A stretch of 64,000 bases of DNA from Bacteroidota bacterium (GTDB lineage: Bacteria; Bacteroidota; Bacteroidia; 2-12-FULL-35-15). Under the pieces are notes generated by a model. It was not told where the DNA came from and searched no databases. It saw only the letters and a list, made by a program, of their open reading frames with translations. Numbering within the stretch: the stretch's first letter is position 1; every line of letters begins with the position of its first letter. Position numbers and translations under genes: made by a program. Positions 42,788-52,113 of this stretch are shown here, piece after piece. Location: contig JAOQAE010000004.1 of NCBI GenBank assembly GCA_025963725.1, forward strand, positions 493,616 to 557,615, in the 5' to 3' direction.

Positions 42788-45595
42788 ATGAAACAACTTT
42801 ATACCTATTGCTTTGCGATCATTACAGCCGCATCTGCCGTTGCCTACATCGCTTCAACCACATCTCCTGCAAAAGGATCCGCATCCCATGAAGAAGGCGA
42901 GCGCTCCCATGAAGGCATGGAAGACGATGCCATCGAGCGCATGGAGTGGGAGCTTGCCCGCCTTGCAGACCCCGCTACCGGGCAGATCCCGGAAAATATC
43001 CGCCAGAAAGAGCTTGCCTTTGCAGCCACGCTTCCTTCCGATGCGCAGCTTACCGGCAATCGCGCACCCATATTAAATGTAACAAGCCGCGGCCCCTGGA
43101 ACTTAGGAGGCAGAACCCGCGCACTCGGCATCGATGTAAGCAATGAGAACAGGATCCTTGCAGGGACGCCTTCCGGCGGAATGTGGCTCAGCACCGATGG
43201 CGGCGCCAGCTGGTCTCAAAGCAATACGGCATCGCAGCTGAAAAATGCAACCTGTCTTTCGCAGGACAAGCGCCCCGGCCATACCAACGTATGGTATTAC
43301 GGCAGCGGTGAAGCGTATGGCGCATCTGCAAGCCACGGTGTAGGCGGGTATTACCTCGGCGATGGAATTTTCAAATCGACCGATGGCGGCGTTTCCTGGT
43401 CACAGATCACTGCCACAGGCTCCGGGAACCCGCAATCGTTCACCACCAACTGGCAGCTCATCTGGAACGTGGCAACCGACAGCACAGCCAATGATACGAT
43501 CGAAGAAGTATATGCTGCCACGTACGGCGCTGTGTACAGGAGCCTGAACGGCGGAACCACATGGACGACTGTAAGGGGCGGCGGCTCTCCGGCTTCCTAT
43601 TTTACCGATGTGAATGTTTCCCCTTCCGGGGTGGTATATGCAACACTGAGTGATGACGGGTCTCAGAAAGGGATCTGGCGCTCGGTTGACGGATTGACAT
43701 TCGTTAATATCAAGCCTGCAGCTTTCCCTGCAGCATACAACAGGATCGTTTCCGGGATCAATCCTTCCAATGAAAATGAAGTGTATTTCCTTGCGAACAC
43801 ACCGGGATTCGGAAAAGTAACCTATAACTATCTCGGCGACCCGGAATGGAACAGCCTCTGGAAATATACTTATATCACCGGCGACGGTGCAGGCGCAAAC
43901 GGCACCTGGCAGGACCTTTCCATGAACCTGCCGAATACCGGCGGACAGTTTGACCGCTGGCAGGTGCAGGGCTCGTATGATATGGTGATCAAAGTAAAAC
44001 CGAATGATCCGAACACGGTGTACATCGGCGGAACCAACCTTTACCGCTCTACCAGCGCCTTCCAGGATTCAACAAGCACCACCTTTATTGGCGGTTACCA
44101 GCAGTTCTCCGTATTGCCGGTGATCAACTCTTACGCGAACCACCATCCCGACCAGCATTGCCTCGAGTTCTTCAATTCGAATCCCGACATGATGCTGAGC
44201 GCGAACGATGGCGGTGTGTTCAAAACAATGAACAATACCGATTCGGCAGTTGTATGGCAGCCGCTGAACAACGGCTATCTCACCAGCATGTTCTATACCG
44301 TGGCGATCGACCATGCAACGCCGGGCAACAATATCATTATCGGCGGTGCGCAGGACAACGGTTCCTGGTACACCAATAGCACCAATCCAACCGATCCATG
44401 GGTGCAGCCGAGAGGCGGCGACGGATCGTATTGCGCCATCGCTGATAACCAGTCGGCTTATTATTTCTCCATCCAGAATGCAAAGATGATGCGCGCCACG
44501 CTCGATGCAAACGGCAGTATTACCTCCTTTGCCCGCATCGATCCTATCGGATTGAAGGACCCGCAGTTCATCAACCCGTATGTGCTCGATCCGAACAACA
44601 ACAACATCATGTACCTCGCAGGCGGAAAATACCTGTGGAGGAACAACGACCTTTCCGGCATCCCGATGTCGGGCAACTGGGATTCCATCAGCACCAACTG
44701 GACGCAGTTTGCCGACTCCGTTCCCCTTGCCAATTCAAAGATCACGGCTGTGCATGCCTGCAGGGCAACCGCAAACAGGGTGTATTACGGAACAGATAAA
44801 AAGAAGATCTACCGCATCGACAATGCAAATGTTGGAACGCCTACACCGGTTGATATTACGCCTGTTTCAGGAACCATCTTCCCAAGCAGCGGCTATGTGA
44901 GCTGCATCAACACCGATCCGCTCAACAGCGACAAGGTGCTTGTCGTGTTTTCCAATTATTCGGTGTACAGCCTGTTCTATTCAACCGATGGCGGAACCAC
45001 CTGGGCAAAGGTTGCGGGCAACCTCGAGCAGAACTCGTCGGGAACCGGCGCAGGGGCTTCTCTCCGCTGGGCAAGCATCATGCACGTAAGCGACGGAACT
45101 GTTTACATGGTGGCAACCAGCACCGGCTTTTATGCTACCGACACGCTGAATGGCTTGTCGACAGTATGGGTTCAGCAGGGCGCAACCACCATCGGCAACA
45201 GCGTTTGCGATATGATCGAAACGCGTGATTCGGATGGATTGGTAGTGGTGGCAACGCATGCAAGCGGGATCTATTCTGCGAACATTACCAGCGTAAACGA
45301 TATTACAACAGGTGAAACATTGCTTGCCGCAAAGGCAGAGCTCGATCTGCGCAACTTCCCGAACCCGGTGTCGGGATCAACCACCATTGAGTTCTCTTTA
45401 GACAGGCAATCGAAAGTGAGCCTCGAAGTTTGGGACAGCCGCGGCCGCGTGATCCGCACGCTGCTGAATGAAACGCTGCCCGCAGGAAAGCATGCCGTTC
45501 CGTTTGAAGTGGGCTCATTGCGCTCCGGGATCTACTATTATTCGCTTACCGCGGATGACAGAAGGAAAACGAACAGCATGATCATTTTAAAATAG
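42788..45595 (+). CDS. Type IX-secreted BNR/sortilin-like propeller protein
   Basis: 935 residues. N-terminal signal (TYCFAIITAASAVAYIAS). A large region of Asp-box (BNR) repeats is visible: LSTDGGASWSQ, KSTDGGVSWSQ, RSLNGGTTWTT and YSTDGGTTWAKV, the signature of Vps10/sialidase-type beta-propellers. Linkers include PNDPNTVYIGGTNLYRS and HHPDQHCLEFFNSNPDMML. The C-terminal sorting domain starts LRNFPNPVSGSTTIEFSL and ends KTNSMIILK. No sialidase Arg triad or other active site is apparent by eye, so binding or adhesion is more likely than catalysis. Confidence 0.9.
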   Translation: MKQLYTYCFAIITAASAVAYIASTTSPAKGSASHEEGERSHEGMEDDAIERMEWELARLADPATGQIPENIRQKELAFAATLPSDAQLTGNRAPILNVTSRGPWNLGGRTRALGIDVSNENRILAGTPSGGMWLSTDGGASWSQSNTASQLKNATCLSQDKRPGHTNVWYYGSGEAYGASASHGVGGYYLGDGIFKSTDGGVSWSQITATGSGNPQSFTTNWQLIWNVATDSTANDTIEEVYAATYGAVYRSLNGGTTWTTVRGGGSPASYFTDVNVSPSGVVYATLSDDGSQKGIWRSVDGLTFVNIKPAAFPAAYNRIVSGINPSNENEVYFLANTPGFGKVTYNYLGDPEWNSLWKYTYITGDGAGANGTWQDLSMNLPNTGGQFDRWQVQGSYDMVIKVKPNDPNTVYIGGTNLYRSTSAFQDSTSTTFIGGYQQFSVLPVINSYANHHPDQHCLEFFNSNPDMMLSANDGGVFKTMNNTDSAVVWQPLNNGYLTSMFYTVAIDHATPGNNIIIGGAQDNGSWYTNSTNPTDPWVQPRGGDGSYCAIADNQSAYYFSIQNAKMMRATLDANGSITSFARIDPIGLKDPQFINPYVLDPNNNNIMYLAGGKYLWRNNDLSGIPMSGNWDSISTNWTQFADSVPLANSKITAVHACRATANRVYYGTDKKKIYRIDNANVGTPTPVDITPVSGTIFPSSGYVSCINTDPLNSDKVLVVFSNYSVYSLFYSTDGGTTWAKVAGNLEQNSSGTGAGASLRWASIMHVSDGTVYMVATSTGFYATDTLNGLSTVWVQQGATTIGNSVCDMIETRDSDGLVVVATHASGIYSANITSVNDITTGETLLAAKAELDLRNFPNPVSGSTTIEFSLDRQSKVSLEVWDSRGRVIRTLLNETLPAGKHAVPFEVGSLRSGIYYYSLTADDRRKTNSMIILK

Positions 45596-45640
45596 ATTGC
45601 TTCTCCGCCTGGGCGGATCGCAATGACGTTCTGAATACCC
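45594..45640. repeat. R4-family repeat copy
   Basis: agattgcttctccgcc...gatcgcaatgacgttctg matches the R4 ends (gattgcttc / cgcaatgacgttctg) with a different centre (gcctgggcggat). Confidence 0.65.
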
Positions 45641-45670
45641 CTTTTTCAATAAACAGCAAATTGTTAGTTA

Positions 45671-45703
45671 AAAGATCCTCCGCTCAGCCGGGGGATTTTT
45701 TTT
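45671..45703 (+). terminator. Intrinsic terminator
   Basis: Stem ATCCTCCG (45675-45682) / CGGGGGAT (45689-45696) with one G-U pair, loop ctcagc, followed by eight T. Terminates the BNR-type cargo gene. Confidence 0.75.
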
Positions 45704-45734
45704 GCCGTTACTTTTATATAAATTATTCATCACC

Positions 45735-46337
45735 ATGCTTCATTCCGTTTTTGGCAGCTTTGATTACTACAGCTGGATCGTGCTTCCGCTGATCATATTT
45801 TTTTCCCGCGTCTGCGATGTGAGCCTCGGCACGCTTCGCCATGTTTTTATTTCCAAAGGCTTCCGGAAGATAGTTCCTATACTCGGATTTTTCGAAGTGC
45901 TGATCTGGATCGTGGTGGTGGCGCAGGTGATGAAGAACCTCAACAACTTTGCATGTTACCTTGCCTGGGCAGGCGGATTCGCAACGGGAACTTATGTGGG
46001 TTTGCGCATTGAAGAGCGCCTTGCATTGGGCATGCAGGTAATCCGCATCATCACCAACCAGAATTCGGATGCGCTCATCACGGCGCTGAAAGACAGAAAG
46101 CACGGCGTTACCATTGTGGATGCCCAGGGCGGAATGGGCCCGGTGAAAATGATCTTCACCATCATCAAAAGAAAGAATGTGCAGTCGGTGGAGAAGCTCA
46201 TCGCCCTTCACAATCCCAAAGCATTTTATTCCATTGAGGACATCAAGAATACAAAGGAAGGCGTGTTCATGCCTGTGCAGAATCAAAGCACACTGAGCGC
46301 GGTCCGTGCGATGTTTCCTGTGCGGAAATCAAAATAA
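45735..46337 (+). CDS. UPF0316/DUF2179 membrane protein
   Basis: 200 residues from ATG 45735 (the TTG at 45702 lies in the terminator T-run and is rejected). About three N-terminal helices (LPLIIFFSRVCDVSLGTLRHVFIS, ILGFFEVLIWIVVVAQV, FACYLAWAGGFATGTYVGLRIEE) then a cytosolic DUF2179 domain with VIRIITNQNSDALITALKDRKHGVTIVDAQGG and KMIFTIIKRKNVQSVEKLI. Family function is unknown; the DUF2179 fold resembles small-ligand-binding ACT-like domains. Confidence 0.88.
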   Translation: MLHSVFGSFDYYSWIVLPLIIFFSRVCDVSLGTLRHVFISKGFRKIVPILGFFEVLIWIVVVAQVMKNLNNFACYLAWAGGFATGTYVGLRIEERLALGMQVIRIITNQNSDALITALKDRKHGVTIVDAQGGMGPVKMIFTIIKRKNVQSVEKLIALHNPKAFYSIEDIKNTKEGVFMPVQNQSTLSAVRAMFPVRKSK

Positions 46338-46439
46338 ATTACTGATCTGCAGTTCGTTGTAAAATATTTTGCATTTTTGTTAAACATAATCCATTCTCGT
46401 CCGTCCTAAGGCAAATCAAAAACAAAAACATTCAGCAAC

Positions 46440-47297
46440 ATGAAAATAAAATTTGCACCCCGTTTACTTATGACAGCAGCTGTTGTAAGTCTTGTGTTTG
46501 GATCCTGCCGCAAGGAAAAGGACGATGACGATAAGGAAACAACCAGCGCCCGCGACAACGCGCTTGCTGAAAGCACATTCAGCGATGTGGTAAACATTGC
46601 CGACCAGGCTGCCACAGGATCGCTCGCTACGTATTTTGCGCCGAACAGCTCGGAATACAAATCAGCTGCTTCCATGCTGAGCACCTGCGCCACCATCACT
46701 AACGACACTGTAGCGGTGCCGCACATGCTCACGATCAATTTCGGTACTACTAACTGCCTTTGCAACGATGGCAGGTACCGCAGGGGAATCATCAATGTGG
46801 CTTATACCGGCATGTACCGCGATTCGGCATCCACGCATACCATCACCTTCAGCAATTATTACGTGGAGAACAACAAAGTGAGCGGGACAAAAACGGTAGT
46901 GAACAACGGGCATAATGCCGCAGGGCATTTAACATATTCCGTTACTGTGAACGGACAGATCGACAAAGCATTGGGCGGCACGATCACCTGGACATCCAGC
47001 CGTACCCGTGAATGGCTTGTTGGCGAGTTAACTCCAACCTGGGGCGATGATATTTACCTCATCACAGGCTCTGCCAATGGCGTAAGCACGCCAACAAGCG
47101 GAACCTCCACTTCCTACAGCATTAACATCACGCAGGCGTTAAGAAAGGAATTAGGCTGCCGCCATTTTGTAAGTGGAAAATTTGAGTTAACGCCATCCGG
47201 CAAAGCCACACGCTATGTTGATTTCGGAACAGGCGTCTGTGATAACACCGCGATGGTCACGATCAACGGGCATAGCTATAATGTGACGCTGAATTAA
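46440..47297 (+). CDS. Lipoprotein with acidic export signal, unknown function
   Basis: 285 residues. Leader with lipobox ending VFGSC (lipid Cys23), followed at once by RKEKDDDDKE. An acidic run just after the lipid cysteine is the Bacteroidota lipoprotein export signal that places proteins on the cell surface. The mature region has cysteine pairs in NCLCNDGRYRRGI and ELGCRHFVSG, a repeated GTITW/GKFELTPSGK-type strand pattern and a C-terminal GVCDNTAMVTINGHSYNVTLN. The body looks like one beta-sandwich. Function unknown; the leader predicts surface exposure. Confidence 0.72.
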   Translation: MKIKFAPRLLMTAAVVSLVFGSCRKEKDDDDKETTSARDNALAESTFSDVVNIADQAATGSLATYFAPNSSEYKSAASMLSTCATITNDTVAVPHMLTINFGTTNCLCNDGRYRRGIINVAYTGMYRDSASTHTITFSNYYVENNKVSGTKTVVNNGHNAAGHLTYSVTVNGQIDKALGGTITWTSSRTREWLVGELTPTWGDDIYLITGSANGVSTPTSGTSTSYSINITQALRKELGCRHFVSGKFELTPSGKATRYVDFGTGVCDNTAMVTINGHSYNVTLN

Positions 47298-47314
47298 CAG
47301 GGAATAATAAAATG

Positions 47315-47355
47315 AATAACCCCGCATTGAAAGATGCGGGGTTATTTATTTTATG
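47315..47355 (+). terminator. Intrinsic terminator
   Basis: 13-bp perfect stem AATAACCCCGCAT (47315-47327) / ATGCGGGGTTATT (47334-47346), loop tgaaag, then a T-rich tail. It ends the surface-lipoprotein gene and could also work from the other side. Confidence 0.82.
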
Positions 47356-47362
47356 TCTTACG

Positions 47363-47505
47363 TAGTCAATGTCATTCCGTGCCACGACACGGAATCTCTA
47401 CGCGATTTTAATTAGTGCAGGATTCCTCTCACATCATGATTACAGAGAGATGCTGTGTCCGCGCACGGCATGACGTACCTCAGGCACGGAATGACGGGAA
47501 CTTTT
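47363..47505. repeat. R5-family repeat, paired copies
   Basis: gtcattccgtgccacgacacggaatctct and, about 75 bases on, agagatgctgtgtcc...gcacggcatgacg then caggcacggaatgacggga. Outer ends (gtcattccgtgcc / ggcacggaatgac) are perfect inverted repeats. Fills the gap between the lipoprotein and barrel genes; no gene here. Confidence 0.75.
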
Positions 47506-47520
47506 CTGTTAATTTAAAAT

Positions 47521-48189
47521 TTACAACTTAAAGCTGAACCCTAACGTTCCCCAAGAAATGTTAGAGCTTCCAAGCTCGCCAAACAAGCCGATGTTCTGGG
47601 TGAAGTACCAGCGGGCACCTAAAAATGCAGAATACGCCGGTGCAACAGCGCCGTTGCTCAGGCTGTAATATGCCGAATTAGGATCAGGGCTGTTTGTTTC
47701 ATACCTGTACGTGCGGATGTTCACGCCAACTGTAACGCCTGCATAGATCTCAGCGCGCTCGCTGTTCAGGAAATCGAGGTGGTATGCTGCACGTGCTGCC
47801 ACAGTATAGGATTTCCATTTGTGCTCGTAATAGTAAAGTCCGCCGTTGTAATACGAGTTGTTGTAACGTGCAGTTGAGCTCTGGTAGCCAAGGTAAGCGC
47901 CGATCCCAAGAAATCCGGGCCCAAGCTTATTTTTCAGCGCCTGCTCATAGGAAAGGCTGAAAGCCGGCGAGCTTCTGTAGTTGTAGCCTTTGCCCCTGTA
48001 GCTCCTGTAATAGCTGGCGCTTGCGAAGCCAACCCCGAGGTTCAGCACTTTTGAGTTCTCATCGAAGCATTTTGATCCGGAATCATCTTTCAGTAAGGAG
48101 TTGCTTTGGCCCTCGATGATGTTTCCTGCCATGCAATCGTTCAAAGCAAAAGCGGAAACAAGCAGAAAAGAAAGGAATAATTTTTTCAT
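47521..48189 (-). CDS. Outer-membrane beta-barrel protein
   Basis: 222 residues with signal peptide (LFLSFLLVSAFALNDCMA). After a short polar linker it has eight or so amphipathic strands (VLNLGVGFASASYYRSYRG, SSPAFSLSYEQAL, LGIGAYLGYQSST, SYTVAARAAYHLDFL, EIYAGVTVGVNIRTYRYE, APAYSAFLGARWYFTQN, LFGELGSSNISWGTLGFSFKL), ending in a Phe-x-Leu strand suited to BAM insertion. Similar to the OmpA-like/porin-family small barrels of Bacteroidota. Function unknown. Confidence 0.75.
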   Translation of the reverse strand: MKKLFLSFLLVSAFALNDCMAGNIIEGQSNSLLKDDSGSKCFDENSKVLNLGVGFASASYYRSYRGKGYNYRSSPAFSLSYEQALKNKLGPGFLGIGAYLGYQSSTARYNNSYYNGGLYYYEHKWKSYTVAARAAYHLDFLNSERAEIYAGVTVGVNIRTYRYETNSPDPNSAYYSLSNGAVAPAYSAFLGARWYFTQNIGLFGELGSSNISWGTLGFSFKL

Positions 48190-48258
48190 AATGGAGGTTT
48201 TTAAATGAATAAGTGGTTTTACAAAAAAAATAGATTAAAAGTTACGCTTTGCCAAGGC

Positions 48259-48291
48259 AAAAAAAATGCCTCTTCGGAAAAGAGGCATTTT
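48259..48291 (-). terminator. Intrinsic terminator after the PNGase F-like gene
   Basis: 12-bp stem AAAATGCCTCTT (48263-48274) / AAGAGGCATTTT (48280-48291), loop cggaa. On the - strand a run of eight T follows, so it stops transcription coming from 48332-51769. Confidence 0.82.
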
Positions 48292-48331
48292 CAGGTCGTA
48301 TACCGATCGGAAAGGGATGTTGTTTGTGAAT

Positions 48332-51300
48332 CTATTGGATCATTAACTTTTTGGTTAACAGGCTGTTATTTGTCCTCAGGTTCACAAAATACATTCCCTT
48401 CGGAAGGCCGGAAAGATCCGCTTCAATGCTTTCGGCTGCCATGTCCTTAAATTCATATTCGTATACTTTTTTCCCCATCAGGTCCATGATCTCGATCCTG
48501 CCATCCAGCTTTTCCGTAAGGTCGATGTTAATATAAACATGCCCGTCGCCGGGGTTAGGAAATACATTCAGTGAATTGCTCTTTGCAAACACAACATCTG
48601 TAATTCCCGTTGTTGAATTCACGGTGAACTGCTGATATACCTGTCCGCCAAAATCGGAAATGAAATTCTTCAGCGTTACTGCCGGCGTTACTTTCTTGAA
48701 ACGGATGTAGCCGCTGCCCTGTGCGGTGTTTGCCCAGAATGATAAGCCGTCCTCGCCCGAATCGGTCAGCTCAAACTCATAGCAGCCATCGGCAAGCGTT
48801 ACGGTATCCTTGTAAACTGTATTCGCGCTCAATACAGCGCCGTTCCTCGACCTGATGATCGTGCCCGCATCATCCTTCAGCGTCCACTGGTCTTCATACG
48901 GATAGTTGTTTGTCCGGAATTCGATCACGAACTGCGGCAGCATGATCGGCGGATAAGTATAATGCGAGGTTTTGCTGTTGTTGTAGGAATACTGGTCTGC
49001 CCCGCCGTTCGGGCTGCTCAGTGTAACTGTAAAATCGGTTGCAGAAGGCACCCAGGCAAATGTTCCCAGCGTTACTTCTGCAGTTTCCATAAATGGTAAG
49101 CTTCCTGTCCAGTTGTATACCGATGGTGTGCCGCCATTCAAGCCGTAGGTGATCGTAAGCGAGGTCAGCGTGGTTGATCCTGTGTTCTTAATGCGGATCA
49201 CGGGGTTGGTGCAAACAGGGTTTTTGCGTGCCCACATCTGGTTGGTGCTCGGGGAGAGAATGTCCTCGATGGCTGCATCCAATGTAAAATTAGGCGCGCT
49301 GTAGCTTACGAGCTGGTCTTCGATCTGGAAATAATCCCAGCCGCCGGTATTGATGTACGGCTCCACATCGTGATCCAGCACAGCTGTGTTTCCGGGCGTT
49401 ACAAAAGGCGTAAGCTCAAAGTCGTACGTCCACACTTCTGCGCCCGGGCACCAGTTCGCGCGGTCGTACACCCAGGTTCCGCCCTGCGGGTAAAGCGGGT
49501 TCACATCGCAGTTGTCGCGCCACACCAGCTTGGAGAATTGCTGCGTGCCATCCACTTTAAAGTAATGGTGCTTGGCGCAGAACTCGGCGCAATTCTCGGG
49601 AGTATCCATGCCATGTCCTGTGATCCGCGACTTCCAGCGGGTGTTGGCGGCGTTGGAAGGAATGTTGATCGTTAACGGTTGTAAATGACTTTCGATCGGG
49701 TCGCCGGATTGGCCGTAGTTGAACCCGCCGTTCCATAAATTCTGAATGCCTACCACATCGCGTGGAGGTGTTCCTTTGATCATAAGGAATTTCATGTCGA
49801 GCAGTTCCTGCCAGTTGCCGGCGGCAAGGTGCACGCTGTCGGCAAGCAGTGTGCGGTAATCGCTCACGTCGAAGGTCCATGTCCAGCCGCTTCCAAGGCT
49901 CAGGCCGTTCCCATAAGGCGTGATGTAGCGCGCTAATTCATAACGGTCTACTTTCGGAAATTTCCTGTACCAGTCGTAATACACGAGGTTCATAATACCG
50001 TCAGGCGTTACCAAAGTGGAATCTGTTGCGTTGCCCTGCGCATCGTACACGTAATTGTTGTAATACGCCGGCCATACATTCATGGTATCGATGGCGGCTC
50101 CCGGGTTATTGATCGAATCGTTGTAGGTGATCACCTGCACGGATGCATTCACGGTGGAATCAACCACCAGCACCGAATCAAGATGGGATGTGAACACGCC
50201 CTGCTCGAAGATCACATTCGGGCGAAGGGTTGTTTTTGTGAAATTGGTGTTAAGCTCAGCGGCAACGCGCAGCGGGTTATCCACCGTGGTGAAGGTTGCC
50301 GGCGCATGTGCTCCCGGGGCAGCATCGGCGGCTGTCATGTAATTGCCGTCGTCAAAATGATAATACACGGCGAGGTTACTGTAATTCGGGTGCGCAGCGT
50401 CTATCTGCCTGTTCATGTAAGCCTGGATCGTTGCAAGACTGAGCTCCGTATTGAACACGGCAAACTCGTCGATCTTACCTTCATACGTCTGCGATCCGGC
50501 CCAGTTTCCTTTGCCGATGCGGAAAGTGCGGATACCGTTCATGCGTTTTATTTTGCCCGAATTGCTTAACCACAGAACGCCGTTCAGGTAGATCTTCATC
50601 GAGCCTGTAGCTACATTTTTTGTGAATACCCAGTAATTCCATTGTCCTTCGCTTTCTGCCGTTGTTGCGGTTTTGCTCACGCGGTCGTAGGACGTCCCGC
50701 CGAAGCCTGCATCCCAGTATACTTTGCTGTCGGACCAAGGCATGTGCGAATTCAGGATCCTGTTGCCGGCAGAGTCGATCGCTTCGAAAGCCGTACCGTC
50801 CTGCGGCTGGTAAGCAGGCGTGCCGTATGCCCAGTAGGCCACGGTCACAAATGAATCAATTGCAGTGAGCTTGTTGTTCAGCGGCACATCAATATAGCCG
50901 TAGCTGTGAAAGGATGCGCTGCGGTCGCTTCCGGCATTGGTAAGCCCTGTGCTGTTTGCGGTGATGGAAGATGCAACAACATTGTTGGTTGCAGGAGCCA
51001 TATTATCATACATGATCTCGATCAATAAATTGGAAGTGCCATCCCAGTTGAACGGCGTTGTGAGCTGCAGGCTGTTCCAGCCGGTGGTGTTGAATTGCGT
51101 ATTGTGCGCATACACGGTAGTAAATCCGCTTGCGCTGAATGCCGCTGGCGTAAGGGAATCCAGCGTGCTTGCTTTTAAGCGGATGGTCATGTTGCCCAAT
51201 AGTCCGCCTGTCGACTGAAGATAGAACTGAAGCCCCGTGATGTTCCCTGCGCTCATTCCTGCCGAAGTCATTTCACTTGCTTTCCATAAATACTGGCAGC

Positions 51301-51769
51301 GCGAAACAGGGGCTGCAGCGCCGAAAGGCTTGTTATTAGACGTGCTGCCGCTTCCCACCTGGTGTGTGGATAAGGAAGTGGTGTCGGTATGCACCGTGCT
51401 GTATTGCCAGGAAGGCTGGTAAGAATACGAAGGCGTGTTCATGTAGGAGAAGCTGGCAGGTGTCGCCCCGTTCACAGTGTAGGTCGGCTGATGCACGAGT
51501 GCGCTGTCGAGCAGCCCTGTGTTCTTATAAAGGTAGGTGTACGTGAGGTAATCCCATTCCCCGCAGGCAGGGCTTTGTGCAGGATTGCACTTCAGGGTGT
51601 ACTGCATGAGGATCTTTTCGAAGCGGACCGTATCGGAAGGAAATACGAACCATGCATCCTGCGGCGCGCCGAAGTTGAAGGTTTGCACAACCACCGTGTC
51701 GCCGGGATTGGCAGATGCGGCAGCGTTGAATATTAAGGAAGCAAAAACAGCGTAAATGTATTTTTTCAT
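48332..51769 (-). CDS. PNGase F-related type IX-secreted protein with LamG insertion
   Basis: 1145 residues from the ATG at 51769 (a GTG lies just before). Signal peptide to about 20. Residues 23-80 resemble the N-terminal lobe of peptide-N-glycosidase F, including ACGEWD with Asp73 at the place of catalytic Asp60. A LamG/concanavalin-like domain (about 325-470, NYWVFTKNVATGSMKIYLNGVL, EGKIDEFAVFN) interrupts it. The PNGase fold resumes near 605 (RYITPYGNG, TFDVSDYRTLL) and ends with ITGHGMDTPENCAEFC (Glu729 at the place of Glu206) and YDRANWCPG. The site of PNGase Glu118 seems to be Gly or Asn. The C-terminal sorting domain starts NVFPNPGDGHVYIN. It probably binds or trims N-glycans, or is a catalytically altered relative. 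Confidence 0.82.
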   Translation of the reverse strand: MKKYIYAVFASLIFNAAASANPGDTVVVQTFNFGAPQDAWFVFPSDTVRFEKILMQYTLKCNPAQSPACGEWDYLTYTYLYKNTGLLDSALVHQPTYTVNGATPASFSYMNTPSYSYQPSWQYSTVHTDTTSLSTHQVGSGSTSNNKPFGAAAPVSRCQYLWKASEMTSAGMSAGNITGLQFYLQSTGGLLGNMTIRLKASTLDSLTPAAFSASGFTTVYAHNTQFNTTGWNSLQLTTPFNWDGTSNLLIEIMYDNMAPATNNVVASSITANSTGLTNAGSDRSASFHSYGYIDVPLNNKLTAIDSFVTVAYWAYGTPAYQPQDGTAFEAIDSAGNRILNSHMPWSDSKVYWDAGFGGTSYDRVSKTATTAESEGQWNYWVFTKNVATGSMKIYLNGVLWLSNSGKIKRMNGIRTFRIGKGNWAGSQTYEGKIDEFAVFNTELSLATIQAYMNRQIDAAHPNYSNLAVYYHFDDGNYMTAADAAPGAHAPATFTTVDNPLRVAAELNTNFTKTTLRPNVIFEQGVFTSHLDSVLVVDSTVNASVQVITYNDSINNPGAAIDTMNVWPAYYNNYVYDAQGNATDSTLVTPDGIMNLVYYDWYRKFPKVDRYELARYITPYGNGLSLGSGWTWTFDVSDYRTLLADSVHLAAGNWQELLDMKFLMIKGTPPRDVVGIQNLWNGGFNYGQSGDPIESHLQPLTINIPSNAANTRWKSRITGHGMDTPENCAEFCAKHHYFKVDGTQQFSKLVWRDNCDVNPLYPQGGTWVYDRANWCPGAEVWTYDFELTPFVTPGNTAVLDHDVEPYINTGGWDYFQIEDQLVSYSAPNFTLDAAIEDILSPSTNQMWARKNPVCTNPVIRIKNTGSTTLTSLTITYGLNGGTPSVYNWTGSLPFMETAEVTLGTFAWVPSATDFTVTLSSPNGGADQYSYNNSKTSHYTYPPIMLPQFVIEFRTNNYPYEDQWTLKDDAGTIIRSRNGAVLSANTVYKDTVTLADGCYEFELTDSGEDGLSFWANTAQGSGYIRFKKVTPAVTLKNFISDFGGQVYQQFTVNSTTGITDVVFAKSNSLNVFPNPGDGHVYINIDLTEKLDGRIEIMDLMGKKVYEYEFKDMAAESIEADLSGLPKGMYFVNLRTNNSLLTKKLMIQ

Positions 51770-52060
51770 CACAGGATAAATTAATTTACTGCTAAATTAA
51801 TATGAATGTGCGGAGCGCGCAACATATAATGCTGCGATTCTTAGCAATCAGTAGGGCATTTAAGATAAGTGGCTGAATAGGGGAATAAGTGGTTGAGGTA
51901 ATTGTCATTCCGGGCGAGACCCGGAATCTCTCTATAGTCATAAGGTGAAGAAAATCCCTTCAAGCCGCGACATAGAGATTGCTTCGTCGTGCCTCCTCGC
52001 AATGACTTGACGCGGCGTTTTCTTATCAATGGGTATTTTCCGACATTTTGCGTGTTATAC
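51770..52060. repeat. Long intergenic region with R5 and R4 repeat copies
   Basis: The 344-base gap before the hydrolase gene holds an R5-type pair at 51900-51935 (attgtcattccgggcgagac then ccggaatctctc), an R4-type copy at 51966-52000 (gagattgcttcgtcg then tcctcgcaatgac) and, at its end, the promoter of the next gene. I see no gene in it; an open frame across it is repeat-derived. Confidence 0.7.
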
Positions 52061-52090
52061 TTGCTTTTCCGGAGGAATAAATTATATTTG
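52061..52090 (+). promoter_or_regulatory. Promoter of the alpha/beta-hydrolase gene
   Basis: TTG (52061-52063) and TATATTTG (52083-52090), 19 bases apart, fit the -33/-7 consensus. The start codon is 24 bases after the -7 element. Confidence 0.55.
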
Positions 52091-52113
52091 TTATACACAA
52101 AACAAATTCCTTC

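Noticed and set aside
51841-52098. Open - strand frame of 85 codons in the long intergenic region
   Set aside because: It is made almost wholly of R4 and R5 repeat sequence and overlaps the promoter of the next gene.
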